The notes beneath the pieces are model-generated. The model ran no database searches. It was not told the origin of the DNA and was given only the letters and a program-made list of their open reading frames with translations. This document shows, piece after piece, positions 15,529-23,596 of a stretch of DNA of 33,481 bases (position 1 is the stretch's first letter; each line of letters starts with the position of its first letter). The stretch comes from an uncultured Clostridia bacterium (GTDB taxonomy: Bacteria > Bacillota > Clostridia > Lachnospirales > Lachnospiraceae): assembly GCA_946186175.1 (NCBI GenBank), contig CAMHMG010000002.1:1-33481 (forward strand). Reading direction: 5' to 3'. A program made the translations under genes and the position numbers.

Positions 15529-16890
15529 ATGGGAAAAAAGAAATTAAAACGAAAGATTGTTATAAGACCAATAATAAGTATATGTTTGCTTATAGTATTA
15601 GGCTTAACATTACTTACGATTGATGTCAACGCCAAAGGTACAACACCGGTAGACGATAAAGCGAGGATATCCTGTGCTTCAATAACATATGGGAGCAGCT
15701 TCGAACCCAAGGTTGATGAATTTCCATATGATAATGCGACAACCACATGGTGGTATTATGATATTGAAGATAAAAATCATGTAAAGGAATGGAACTCATC
15801 AGAGCCCAATCCACCTGTTGGAACGTATATGTTATACGCAGTCTTTAAACCGAAAATTGGATGGGGGGAGTGTCGCTCTGATGAAATTAAAGTAACGGTT
15901 TCACAGGCAGAGCCTGAGTACCCCGCGCCAAATGTTTCTGCATTCTGTGGAACGAAATTAGCTGATATTAATCTTGACCAGCCCGATAATGGAAAGTTTG
16001 AGTGGGTGAATAATGAACAAATTATAAAAGCAGGTGAAAATTTAGCTATAGCCAGATTTATCCCTACAGACACAAAGAACTATAAGACTATTGAAAAAAT
16101 TGAAATAACTGTTGCTGTTAATCATGATGATAAAAACAAACTGGCTAAGCCGGATAAGGTTGAAGCTACAGATGAAGTGACAGGTATGTATGAACACTAT
16201 GAATGTCCAACATGTAAGGCGTTTATAGGGATGGATGGGAAGACGTATGATAAGTCGCATTTTGTAATTCCATATGTAGAAAAGAATATTGATGTAATTA
16301 TTGGGGACAATGAGCTGTTAGGTGGATTTGTTATAACGGGTGAGGAAGGAGTCGAATCTGTAGAGATTAAAGATTCAAAAAAGTATGAAAAATATATAAT
16401 TATAGATGAAGAAAAGAATATAGCGCCACCGGAAGAAGTACAATATTACCCCAAAAAGAAATTAGGAACACCTGTATTACTAGTAAAAGATCATATGGGT
16501 AATGTCCATAAATCAAAAATACATTTGTGGATCAGAAAACCTGCCAAATTTAAGGTGGGCAGAAAAGAATTACAGGGTGGAAAAATATACAGATATACTC
16601 TTGAATGTGAGGCAAAATATGCTGATAACATCACTATAGAAGCTACAAAGGGGCTTGTAAATGAAGCTACAAGAAAGAAACTGAATGAGATTCTTAAACA
16701 AAAAATAGAGGATAAAGTTAAAGAATCAAAGAAAAAATCAAAGAAAAAAGTAAAAGTGAAGATTGTTTTTACTGCCACTAAACGTGCTATTAAGGATGAT
16801 ATAACATTTAAAGCAAGAGCAGAGTATGGTAAGAATATATCGCAACCATTTGTTAAAAAATATAATAATAAAAACAAAAAGAAAGGATAA
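15529..16890 (+). CDS. Secreted Ig-like protein, paralogue of upstream gene
   Basis: This 453-residue protein has a basic N-terminus and a signal peptide or signal anchor (about 1-35, ending DVNA). An extra N-terminal Ig-like repeat (ITYGSSFEPKVDEFPYDNA to IKVTVSQAEP) precedes the block shared with the upstream paralogue: FCGTKLADINLDQPDNGKF, the CPTCKAFIG CxxC segment and TKRAIKDD near the end. The C-terminus is strongly Lys-rich (ESKKKSKKKVKVK; final NKNKKKG), which could favour wall teichoic acid or other anionic polymer binding (inference). Function is unknown. The Shine-Dalgarno is weak (GATGGG at 15515-15520). The next gene, the receptor pseudokinase, starts 8 bases after the stop, so the two are very likely co-translated and may work together. 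Confidence 0.82.
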   Translation: MGKKKLKRKIVIRPIISICLLIVLGLTLLTIDVNAKGTTPVDDKARISCASITYGSSFEPKVDEFPYDNATTTWWYYDIEDKNHVKEWNSSEPNPPVGTYMLYAVFKPKIGWGECRSDEIKVTVSQAEPEYPAPNVSAFCGTKLADINLDQPDNGKFEWVNNEQIIKAGENLAIARFIPTDTKNYKTIEKIEITVAVNHDDKNKLAKPDKVEATDEVTGMYEHYECPTCKAFIGMDGKTYDKSHFVIPYVEKNIDVIIGDNELLGGFVITGEEGVESVEIKDSKKYEKYIIIDEEKNIAPPEEVQYYPKKKLGTPVLLVKDHMGNVHKSKIHLWIRKPAKFKVGRKELQGGKIYRYTLECEAKYADNITIEATKGLVNEATRKKLNEILKQKIEDKVKESKKKSKKKVKVKIVFTATKRAIKDDITFKARAEYGKNISQPFVKKYNNKNKKKG

Positions 16891-16898
16891 CACAGAAT

Positions 16899-19061
16899 AT
16901 GAAATTATGTATGGGTTGTATGAATCAGATGGATGACCATCTAAAAGTCTGTCCACATTGCGGTTTTGATGAATCTTCATTGAAACAGGAGTCATTCTTT
17001 CTTGATCCTGGAACGATCATAGGCGGTAAGTATATTGTGGGAAAAGTACTTAAGTATGGCGGCCATACCGTATCGTATCTTGGAATGGATGCTGAGGTTA
17101 ATCGCAAGGTGGTAGTTAATGAATATCTTCCAAGTGATTTTTCAACCCGTTCAGAAGAGGAAACTGAGATTACAATCTATTCAGGCGAAGCACAGATTCA
17201 ATTTGAGAAGGGGTTAACGAATTTCCTTAATGAGGCTAATAAGATACAGTCATTGGGGAATCCCGAAGGAATTGCAAAGGTATATGACTGCGTCGCAGAG
17301 AATGACACCGGATATGTTATTTCAGAATATCTTGAGGGCAAGACCTTAAAGGAAATACTTGATTCCGGAAAAAGATATAACGTTAACGAAACGACGTCAT
17401 TCATATGCAAGATTCTTAAAGGATTGTCGAAGGTTCACCCAATGAATGTCATTCATTGTGATATATCTCCCGAGACAATTATGGTGACGGATTCAGGAGA
17501 CATCAAACTTCTTGATTTTGGTGCTACAAGATATGTGACAACTGCTAATTCCAAAAGTCTTTCAATTATTCTCAAACAGGGTTATGCGCCCGAAGAACAA
17601 TACAGAAGCAGCGGGAAACGAGGTCCGTGGACGGATGTATATGCATTGGGCGCGGTTATGTATCGGATGATTACGGGAATTGTTCCGCAGGAGTCTGTGG
17701 AAAGAGCGTTAGTTGATGAACTAAAGGATCCATCCAAAATGGGAATATCCATTCCGGCAAATATTGAGAATGCCTTGATGAATGCTTTGAATGTATTTGC
17801 AGAGGAAAGAACCAAGAATGCGGATGCATTTCTTAGAGAGTTAAAGGATCCGGGAACTAAGAGGGTCAAGGTTAGCAATAGGAAAAACGAGACCAGCAAA
17901 GTCCCGACCTGGGCTAAGGTATTAGTGGCTTCATTATTGTTGATAGTTGTTGCGGGAGGAGTATTTCTTGTCGTTAATCCACTGGGAAATAAAGGTGGAG
18001 ATGCAACAGAGAAGACATACACTATTCCGTATCTTTCGGGGGAAACTTATAAAGAAGATCTGTTGCCTGGAATAACATTAATTCCAAAGTATGTATATGA
18101 TCCTGATAATGATGGAAAGATTATAAGCCAGTCTTTGGCTCCCAAAGTTCTTACATCAGGAAAGTATGGTGATGTTGAAGTTAATGAAGATAAAGCTTCA
18201 GGAACTATGACGGTTCAGGTTGCATCCAAAGATTATGTGGCTTACAGCGATATCAAGGATAAGTGGAAGATGCATGCAGATCAGATGAAGGAAGGTCTTG
18301 GATTAGAAGATACACAGATGGATGCTAGGGATGATGAAAAAGGTCCTTATAATACTATCAAGGAATTAAATATTAAGGGAAAAGAACCACTGACAGCTGA
18401 TAAGATCAATGCGGATACGGAAGATGATTATATCAAGATTTCCGACATAGAGACGGTCAGCTATTATGCAAAGAACTTCTTCTATTGGGAGAAATTCGGT
18501 GACCATGTAGGAGAGAATATTAATGATATTAAGACACAGCCTGTATATAAGCTTGATTCGGGAGAGCGGACAGAGGATGGGACAGATGATATTACAAAAG
18601 ACCCTGCAATTGTAGATGCCGGATGGTATTCTTTTGATAAAATAGGAGGATATATATTCAAGCAGAAGGTTGATCCTGATGCAAAGGTTGATTGCAGCGG
18701 AGAACTGGACAAAGACATACAGCCATTGCTATGTGTTGTTGGTGAAGACAAATATATCACACATCAAGGAAAGGGTAAGGATGTCAAAGAAACATTACAA
18801 AATCTTGGATTTACTGATATAACATTTGGGGGCAGTGGTAAGGAGAATCATGAAGTACAGGAAGTTCAGATAAGTTATACCGGAGATAAAGATGTGTTCT
18901 ATAGTGATGATAATGGACAAAAATTCTTCAAATCAGATGACGGTATCAGTTTTGTAATAGTTACAAAAGAGCCGGTTCCGGTTACACCACAGGCACCTAG
19001 ACAGAGACAAACGTCTAGTCCATCAAATACTACAGACTTGGATCGGGAACAGGAAAATTAA
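16899..19061 (+). CDS. Receptor pseudokinase with divergent PASTA-like ectodomain
   Basis: This 720-residue membrane protein has a zinc ribbon (C4, C7, C18, C21), a kinase-fold domain (about 45-320), one transmembrane helix (about 340-360) and an extracellular region of about 360 residues. The kinase core is degraded at essential sites. The ATP-anchoring Lys is Asn (VVVNEYLP, N74), the glycine loop reads KYGGHTVSY, and the catalytic loop is HCDISPET, with the metal-binding Asn changed to Thr at 193. D188 and DFG (D206) remain. All other kinases here keep the Lys and Asn, so it is probably catalytically dead and acts as a scaffold or regulator. The ectodomain begins with a PASTA-like unit (IPYLSG...IISQSLAPKVL) and is nearly the same as that of the next kinase. 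GAAAGGAT at 16881-16888 overlaps the previous stop. Confidence 0.92.
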   Translation: MKLCMGCMNQMDDHLKVCPHCGFDESSLKQESFFLDPGTIIGGKYIVGKVLKYGGHTVSYLGMDAEVNRKVVVNEYLPSDFSTRSEEETEITIYSGEAQIQFEKGLTNFLNEANKIQSLGNPEGIAKVYDCVAENDTGYVISEYLEGKTLKEILDSGKRYNVNETTSFICKILKGLSKVHPMNVIHCDISPETIMVTDSGDIKLLDFGATRYVTTANSKSLSIILKQGYAPEEQYRSSGKRGPWTDVYALGAVMYRMITGIVPQESVERALVDELKDPSKMGISIPANIENALMNALNVFAEERTKNADAFLRELKDPGTKRVKVSNRKNETSKVPTWAKVLVASLLLIVVAGGVFLVVNPLGNKGGDATEKTYTIPYLSGETYKEDLLPGITLIPKYVYDPDNDGKIISQSLAPKVLTSGKYGDVEVNEDKASGTMTVQVASKDYVAYSDIKDKWKMHADQMKEGLGLEDTQMDARDDEKGPYNTIKELNIKGKEPLTADKINADTEDDYIKISDIETVSYYAKNFFYWEKFGDHVGENINDIKTQPVYKLDSGERTEDGTDDITKDPAIVDAGWYSFDKIGGYIFKQKVDPDAKVDCSGELDKDIQPLLCVVGEDKYITHQGKGKDVKETLQNLGFTDITFGGSGKENHEVQEVQISYTGDKDVFYSDDNGQKFFKSDDGISFVIVTKEPVPVTPQAPRQRQTSSPSNTTDLDREQEN
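17900..18990 (+). repeat. Duplicated ectodomain coding segment, copy 1
   Basis: This segment, from just before the transmembrane helix to near the end of the pseudokinase gene, is very similar at DNA level to about 20170-21250 in the next gene. An exact 69-base run occurs at 18843-18911 (equal to 21119-21187), and another run of about 40 bases lies near 18072-18112. The likeness is much higher than between the two kinase domains, indicating recent duplication or gene conversion. Confidence 0.85.
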
Positions 19062-19080
19062 TTGCGAAATATATTAATAC

Positions 19081-19150
19081 AGAGAATACAACAATACCCA
19101 CACTAGACACATTGTCTGATGATGTGAAATTTGATTAGGAGATCATACAT
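19081..19150 (+). repeat. Conserved 70-base leader, copy 1
   Basis: The 70 bases before the start codon match, at the same length and with few mismatches, the 70 bases before the kinase at 21529. Both contain ATACCCACAC, a small dyad (here AGACA-CAT-TGTCT, 19105-19117), then CTGATGATGTGAAA and the Shine-Dalgarno GATTAGGAGA. It may be a shared regulatory leader or simply part of a duplicated unit. Confidence 0.75.
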
Positions 19151-21331
19151 ATGAAGATATGTTACCACTGTATGACACAGATAAAATATGAAAAACAGAA
19201 TATCTGTCCGTGTTGTGGGAAACCGCTTATTGTCGAACCAGTTGGTGAAAGGTTCCTAAGACCCGGGACATTGCTCAATGACAAGTATTTAGTCGGATAT
19301 CCATTGGGTAACGGTGGTTTTGGCAATACATATATCGGATGGGATGAAATCTTGTCAAGAAAAGTGACAATTAAGGAGTTCTATCTTGAACAGTGTATGA
19401 GACGTAATAACGACGGCAATACGGTATCTGTCACAACAGAACAATTCCGTTCCCGTTTCCAGAAAGGATTAGAACGTTTTATCAAAGAGGCAAGCAGTAT
19501 TATGTCTCTTAGTGATATTAAGGGCGTTGTGGATATAGACAATTATTTTGAAGCGAACGGGACAGGATACATTATTATGGAGCATCTTGAGGGCAAGGAT
19601 GTAAGACAGATACTTAAAGAGTCGGGCGGCAGAATGGATTACATGTGGTGCAGGGATGTAATCCTGAGTGTTTTATATATTCTTAGAGAAGTTCACGCAA
19701 GAGGAGTTCTTCACAGGGATATAGCACCCGACAATATATTCATTACCAATGATGGTCTTATCAAGTTAATCGATTTTGGAGCCGCAAAATATGCTGCATA
19801 TGTCACTGAAATGACAACTCAGATAGTGGTTAAGAATGGCTATGCTCCGATTGAACAGTACAGCAGGAATGCACCTCAGGGTCCATACACAGATGTGTAT
19901 GCAGTTGCAGCTACATTTTACAAAATGCTTACAGGTCAGAAGCCTATTAATGCTATCGACAGGTTGAGTGATGACAAATTAATAATACCTTCGGAGATGG
20001 GTATTGCGATACCTGAACAGGCTGAGAATGCTATTATGGTCTGTCTCAATGTGCAGCCGCAATACAGACTTCAAAGCGCGGATGAATTCATAGAAGCATT
20101 GGGAGGATTGAAATTTGTTCCAAAGCTTGAAACTGAGTGGAAATTACCTAAGGTTAAGGAAAGCAAAGTAAATGATGTGCCCAAATGGGCAAAATTGCTG
20201 GTGGCATCTATAGCAGTGATAGTTGTTTTAGGAGGAGTATTCCTTACGGTGAATTCACTGGGAAGTAAAGGTGGAAATGCTCAAGAGATGACATACACTA
20301 TCCCGGATCTTTCGGGAAAGAATTATAAAGAAGATTTGTTAGAAGGAGTAACATTAATTCCAAAGTATGTATATGATCCTGATAATGACGGAGAGATTAT
20401 CAGTCAGTCGCTGGCTCCCAGAATTCTCCCATCAGGAAAGTATGGTGATATTGAAGTTAATGAAGGTAAAGCATCAGGGACTATGACGGTTCATGTGGCA
20501 TCCAAAGATTATGTGGCTTACAGCGATATCAAGGATAAGTGGAATATGCATGCAGATCAGATGAAGGAAGATATTGGATTAAAAGATACGCAGATGGATG
20601 TCAGAAAAGAAGAATTAGGTCCTTATAATACCATTAAGGAAATAAAGATAAAAGGAAAAGAAACCTTGACAGCTGATAAGATTAATGCGGACACAGAAGA
20701 TGATTATATCAGGATTGCCGACATAGAGACGGTCAGTTATTATGCAAAGGACTTCTTCTATTGGGAGAAATTCGGTGACTATGTAGGTGAGAATATTAAT
20801 GATATCAGGATGCAACCGGTATATAAGCTCGATTCGGGAGAGCGGACAGAGGATGGGACAGGTGATATCACAGACGACCCTGCAATTGTAGATGCCGGAT
20901 GGTATTCTTTTGATAATAATGATGGATATATATTCAGGCAGAATGTTGATCCTGATGCAAGGGTTGATTGCAGTGGAGAGTTGGACAAAGCCATACAGCC
21001 GTTGCTATGTGTGGTTGGTGAAGGTAAATATATTACGCATAACGGAACAGGTAAGTCTATGAAAGAATCATTACAGAATCTTGGATTTACTGATATAACA
21101 TTTGAGGGGAGTATGAATGAGAATCATGAAGTACAGGAAGTTCAGATAAGTTATACCGGAGATAAAGATGTGTTCTATAGTGATGATTATGGACATAAAT
21201 TCTTCAAATTAGATGACGGTATCAGTTTTGTAATAGTTACAAAAGAGCCGGCTACACAGGCGCCCAGACGATCATCTCCGTCAAAACCGGATATTTCATC
21301 ATCATCGGACTTAGATCTTGACTATAGATAA
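19151..21331 (+). CDS. Receptor Ser/Thr kinase, mosaic, divergent PASTA-like ectodomain
   Basis: This 726-residue receptor kinase has a zinc ribbon (C4, C7, C19, C22), an active-looking kinase domain (about 46-320), a transmembrane helix (about 345-365) and an extracellular region with a PASTA-like first unit (IPDLSGKNYKEDLL...IISQSLAP). Kinase motifs are GNGGFGNTY, K75 in VTIKEFY, HRDIAPDN (D190, N195), DFG (D208) and APIEQYS. The kinase half and upstream leader resemble the gene at 21529 (same MKICYHCM start, same motif positions). The ectodomain and membrane segment are nearly those of the pseudokinase at 16899. The switch falls around nt 20140-20180. It may pair with the pseudokinase through the common ectodomain (inference). 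TTAGGAGA precedes the ATG. Confidence 0.94.
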   Translation: MKICYHCMTQIKYEKQNICPCCGKPLIVEPVGERFLRPGTLLNDKYLVGYPLGNGGFGNTYIGWDEILSRKVTIKEFYLEQCMRRNNDGNTVSVTTEQFRSRFQKGLERFIKEASSIMSLSDIKGVVDIDNYFEANGTGYIIMEHLEGKDVRQILKESGGRMDYMWCRDVILSVLYILREVHARGVLHRDIAPDNIFITNDGLIKLIDFGAAKYAAYVTEMTTQIVVKNGYAPIEQYSRNAPQGPYTDVYAVAATFYKMLTGQKPINAIDRLSDDKLIIPSEMGIAIPEQAENAIMVCLNVQPQYRLQSADEFIEALGGLKFVPKLETEWKLPKVKESKVNDVPKWAKLLVASIAVIVVLGGVFLTVNSLGSKGGNAQEMTYTIPDLSGKNYKEDLLEGVTLIPKYVYDPDNDGEIISQSLAPRILPSGKYGDIEVNEGKASGTMTVHVASKDYVAYSDIKDKWNMHADQMKEDIGLKDTQMDVRKEELGPYNTIKEIKIKGKETLTADKINADTEDDYIRIADIETVSYYAKDFFYWEKFGDYVGENINDIRMQPVYKLDSGERTEDGTGDITDDPAIVDAGWYSFDNNDGYIFRQNVDPDARVDCSGELDKAIQPLLCVVGEGKYITHNGTGKSMKESLQNLGFTDITFEGSMNENHEVQEVQISYTGDKDVFYSDDYGHKFFKLDDGISFVIVTKEPATQAPRRSSPSKPDISSSSDLDLDYR
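20170..21250 (+). repeat. Duplicated ectodomain coding segment, copy 2
   Basis: This is the counterpart of 17900-18990. It includes the exact 69-base match at 21119-21187. Differences are scattered single bases and only a few short indels, so both copies are kept as open coding sequence. Confidence 0.85.
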
Positions 21332-21347
21332 GTGTCCAAAACCAGGA

Positions 21348-21373
21348 TTGACAACGAGGTCAACTTGTATAAT
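21348..21373 (+). promoter_or_regulatory. TTGACA / TATAAT with short spacer and dyad
   Basis: The 197-base gap before the PASTA kinase gene, the second longest in the window, contains a perfect TTGACA (21348-21353) and a perfect TATAAT (21368-21373). They are only 14 bases apart, too short for a normal sigma-A promoter. The TTGAC is also one arm of an inverted repeat TTGAC-aacgag-GTCAA (21348-21363). This could be a regulated promoter needing an activator that distorts the spacer, or chance. Confidence 0.3.
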
Positions 21374-21458
21374 TATGGATTATTATTTATAAGGAATTCC
21401 TATTGCAAGATTATCATTTAACCTTATTCTACAGATTAAACAGGAAACTGTTCAATAT

Positions 21459-21528
21459 AGAGAAGACACCGATACCCACACCGGACAGATTGTCTGATGA
21501 TGTGAAAATTGATTAGGAGAATATACCT
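21459..21528 (+). repeat. Conserved 70-base leader, copy 2
   Basis: This is the counterpart of 19081-19150, ending exactly at the start codon of the PASTA kinase. Its dyad reads GGACA-GAT-TGTCT (21483-21495). Similarity continues into the first codons (MKICYHCM). Confidence 0.75.
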
Positions 21529-23529
21529 ATGAAGATATGTTACCATTGTATGATGAGGATTGAAAACAATACGGGAGATATATGTACCAACTGTGGAAAG
21601 CCTTTGATTCAACAGCCGGTAGAAGCCAGGTATTTAAAACCCGGAACAGAATTACATGACAAATATGTTGTTGGATATCCTATTGGTAACGGTGGATTTG
21701 GCAATACATATATCGGATGGGACAAGGTGCTGTGCCGTAAAGTTGCAATTAAGGAATTCTATCCTGAACAATATATTTCAAGGAGAAATGACGGAGTTAC
21801 TGTTTCCGTATCTACGGAAACCATGCAGCCCAGATTTCGAAGAGGGCTGCAACAATTTATTGAAGAGGCAAGAAGTGTTGCATCTCTTCATGATATTAAA
21901 GGTGTAGTTGAAATATCCAAATTCTTTGAAGAGAATGGAACCGGATATATTATAATGGAATATCTTGAGGGAATGGATGTCAAGACGATCCTTGAGAAAT
22001 CAGGCAATAAAAAGGATTATGAGTGGTGCAGAAGAGTAGTTCTCACAGTGCTTTATACACTAAGAGAGATTCATAAGAGAGGAGTACTACACAGAGATAT
22101 TGCACCTGATAATATATTTGTTACATATGAAGGCGTTATCAAGCTGATCGACTTTGGCGCGGCAAAACATGCGTCTGCACTTGCCAACATGAAGGCAGAA
22201 GTTGTTCTGAAAGTCGGATACGCGCCTATTGAGCAGTACAGTAAGGAGGCACCTCAGGGACCTTATACAGACCTGTACGCAGTGGCGGCGTTATTCTATA
22301 GGATGCTTACCGGTCAGAAACCAATACCGGCTAATGAAAGAATCAATAATGAAAATCTGGTTACGCCATCGGAAATGGGTGTTATTCTTCCCGAACAGGC
22401 AGAGATGGCCATCATGATGTGCTTAAATGTTCAGCCCAAATTCAGATTACAGAGTGCAGATGAATTTATGGAAGCATTAGATGGAAATAATTTTGTTCCT
22501 ATATATGAGCCTGAGTGGATTTTACCTCCTGTTGAGGAGAAAAAAAGATTTTCCACACTTCCGATTGGTACAAGAATCGGAATTGCGTTTGCATCGACAA
22601 TTTTGATTGCGGGAATTGTTGTGGGAGGCATCTTCGCTTTTGGCAATGATGATAGGAAATCTACATTGGTTGTTGATGGCAGAGAAACTACGCTTGCAGA
22701 TTTGGTGGGAAAAGATGAAGAAGAGGCGGTTTCTGAATTAACCCAAATAGGAATTGATGATTATTCTATAGTATATGAATTCAGCGAGAAACCTGAGGGA
22801 GCAGTGATAAGTCAGAGTATTAATGCAGGTACCATAACGGTTGATGATAATACTAACATTTTGCTGACTGTAAGTGGTGGAGATGAGAAGTATTCTCTGT
22901 TAGATTACTCGGATAAGAGTGTAGATGATATAGTTGATTATTTTTCAAATCATAATTTTCAGATTTTGGATACTGTTTATCCGGGTGGTGAATCGGTAGT
23001 TGTAGACAGTGATGTTCAAAGTACAGAGACTGCCAAGAACGGCGTTATTAATATACTTCGCCAGTATTCGGATGATACTGCGGCAGGATTATGTTACAGT
23101 CAGTCAATAGAACCGGGAACAGTATGCAATGGGTCTGAGGAAGTGACATTTGCAGTTTCATGTGGCAAGGTCTCTGATTATGAGATTGTAATACCCGATT
23201 TTTCAGGTAAAGGAAAAAGCAAGGTCGAAGAGATGATGAAAGAGGCAGGACTTGCGGATTATCTGGAAATTGAATATGAAGAAGGTATATACAGTGACCA
23301 GATTAAGAAGGGTAAAGTATGTGATCAGAGTTTGTCTACTGATTACGTATATAACACTTTGGAGAAGAAAGCTTATAAGCTTGTAAATGGTGTCAGGAAG
23401 AATGAGCAGAGTGATGGCAAGATCATTTTTTGGTTAAGTGAGGGACCGGCTCAGGAAATGACAACAGAATCATCAGAAGATGAAGATTATGAACTTCAAG
23501 AGAGTATCATCTATGACACGGATCTTTGA
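21529..23529 (+). CDS. PASTA-domain receptor Ser/Thr protein kinase
   Basis: This 666-residue receptor kinase is of the PrkC/PknB general plan, with an added N-terminal zinc ribbon (C4, C7, C19, C22). The kinase domain (about 46-320) has GNGGFGNTY, K75 (VAIKEFYP), HRDIAPDN (D190, N195), DFG (D208) and APIEQYS, so it is predicted active. A transmembrane helix lies at about 350-371. The ectodomain holds three PASTA-like units: a clear one (about 388-451, DLVGKDEEEAVSEL...VISQSINAG), a divergent one (about 454-548, SQSIEPGT) and a third (about 551-645, IPDFSGKGKSKVEEM). PASTA domains are known to bind muropeptides or lipid II, so cell-wall sensing is likely. This cluster copy need not be the housekeeping PrkC of the organism. 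TTAGGAGAA precedes the ATG. Confidence 0.95.
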   Translation: MKICYHCMMRIENNTGDICTNCGKPLIQQPVEARYLKPGTELHDKYVVGYPIGNGGFGNTYIGWDKVLCRKVAIKEFYPEQYISRRNDGVTVSVSTETMQPRFRRGLQQFIEEARSVASLHDIKGVVEISKFFEENGTGYIIMEYLEGMDVKTILEKSGNKKDYEWCRRVVLTVLYTLREIHKRGVLHRDIAPDNIFVTYEGVIKLIDFGAAKHASALANMKAEVVLKVGYAPIEQYSKEAPQGPYTDLYAVAALFYRMLTGQKPIPANERINNENLVTPSEMGVILPEQAEMAIMMCLNVQPKFRLQSADEFMEALDGNNFVPIYEPEWILPPVEEKKRFSTLPIGTRIGIAFASTILIAGIVVGGIFAFGNDDRKSTLVVDGRETTLADLVGKDEEEAVSELTQIGIDDYSIVYEFSEKPEGAVISQSINAGTITVDDNTNILLTVSGGDEKYSLLDYSDKSVDDIVDYFSNHNFQILDTVYPGGESVVVDSDVQSTETAKNGVINILRQYSDDTAAGLCYSQSIEPGTVCNGSEEVTFAVSCGKVSDYEIVIPDFSGKGKSKVEEMMKEAGLADYLEIEYEEGIYSDQIKKGKVCDQSLSTDYVYNTLEKKAYKLVNGVRKNEQSDGKIIFWLSEGPAQEMTTESSEDEDYELQESIIYDTDL

Positions 23530-23538
23530 GACAAGAAA

Positions 23539-23567
23539 TTGACAGGTGATAAGATATATAAGGTAAT
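23539..23567 (+). promoter_or_regulatory. Possible weak promoter
   Basis: A perfect TTGACA (23539-23544) is followed after 17 bases by GGTAAT (23562-23567), a 4-of-6 match to the -10 consensus, in the 67-base gap before the soluble kinase gene. It could give extra transcription of the last block. Support is modest. Confidence 0.3.
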
Positions 23568-23596
23568 GAGAGCAGCTTTAGAGGAGAGTAGTAATA

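Noticed and set aside
16899..19061. Treating the pseudokinase gene as a decayed pseudogene
   Set aside because: The frame is intact for 720 codons, with zinc ribbon, membrane helix, ectodomain and good start. Only specific catalytic residues are changed.
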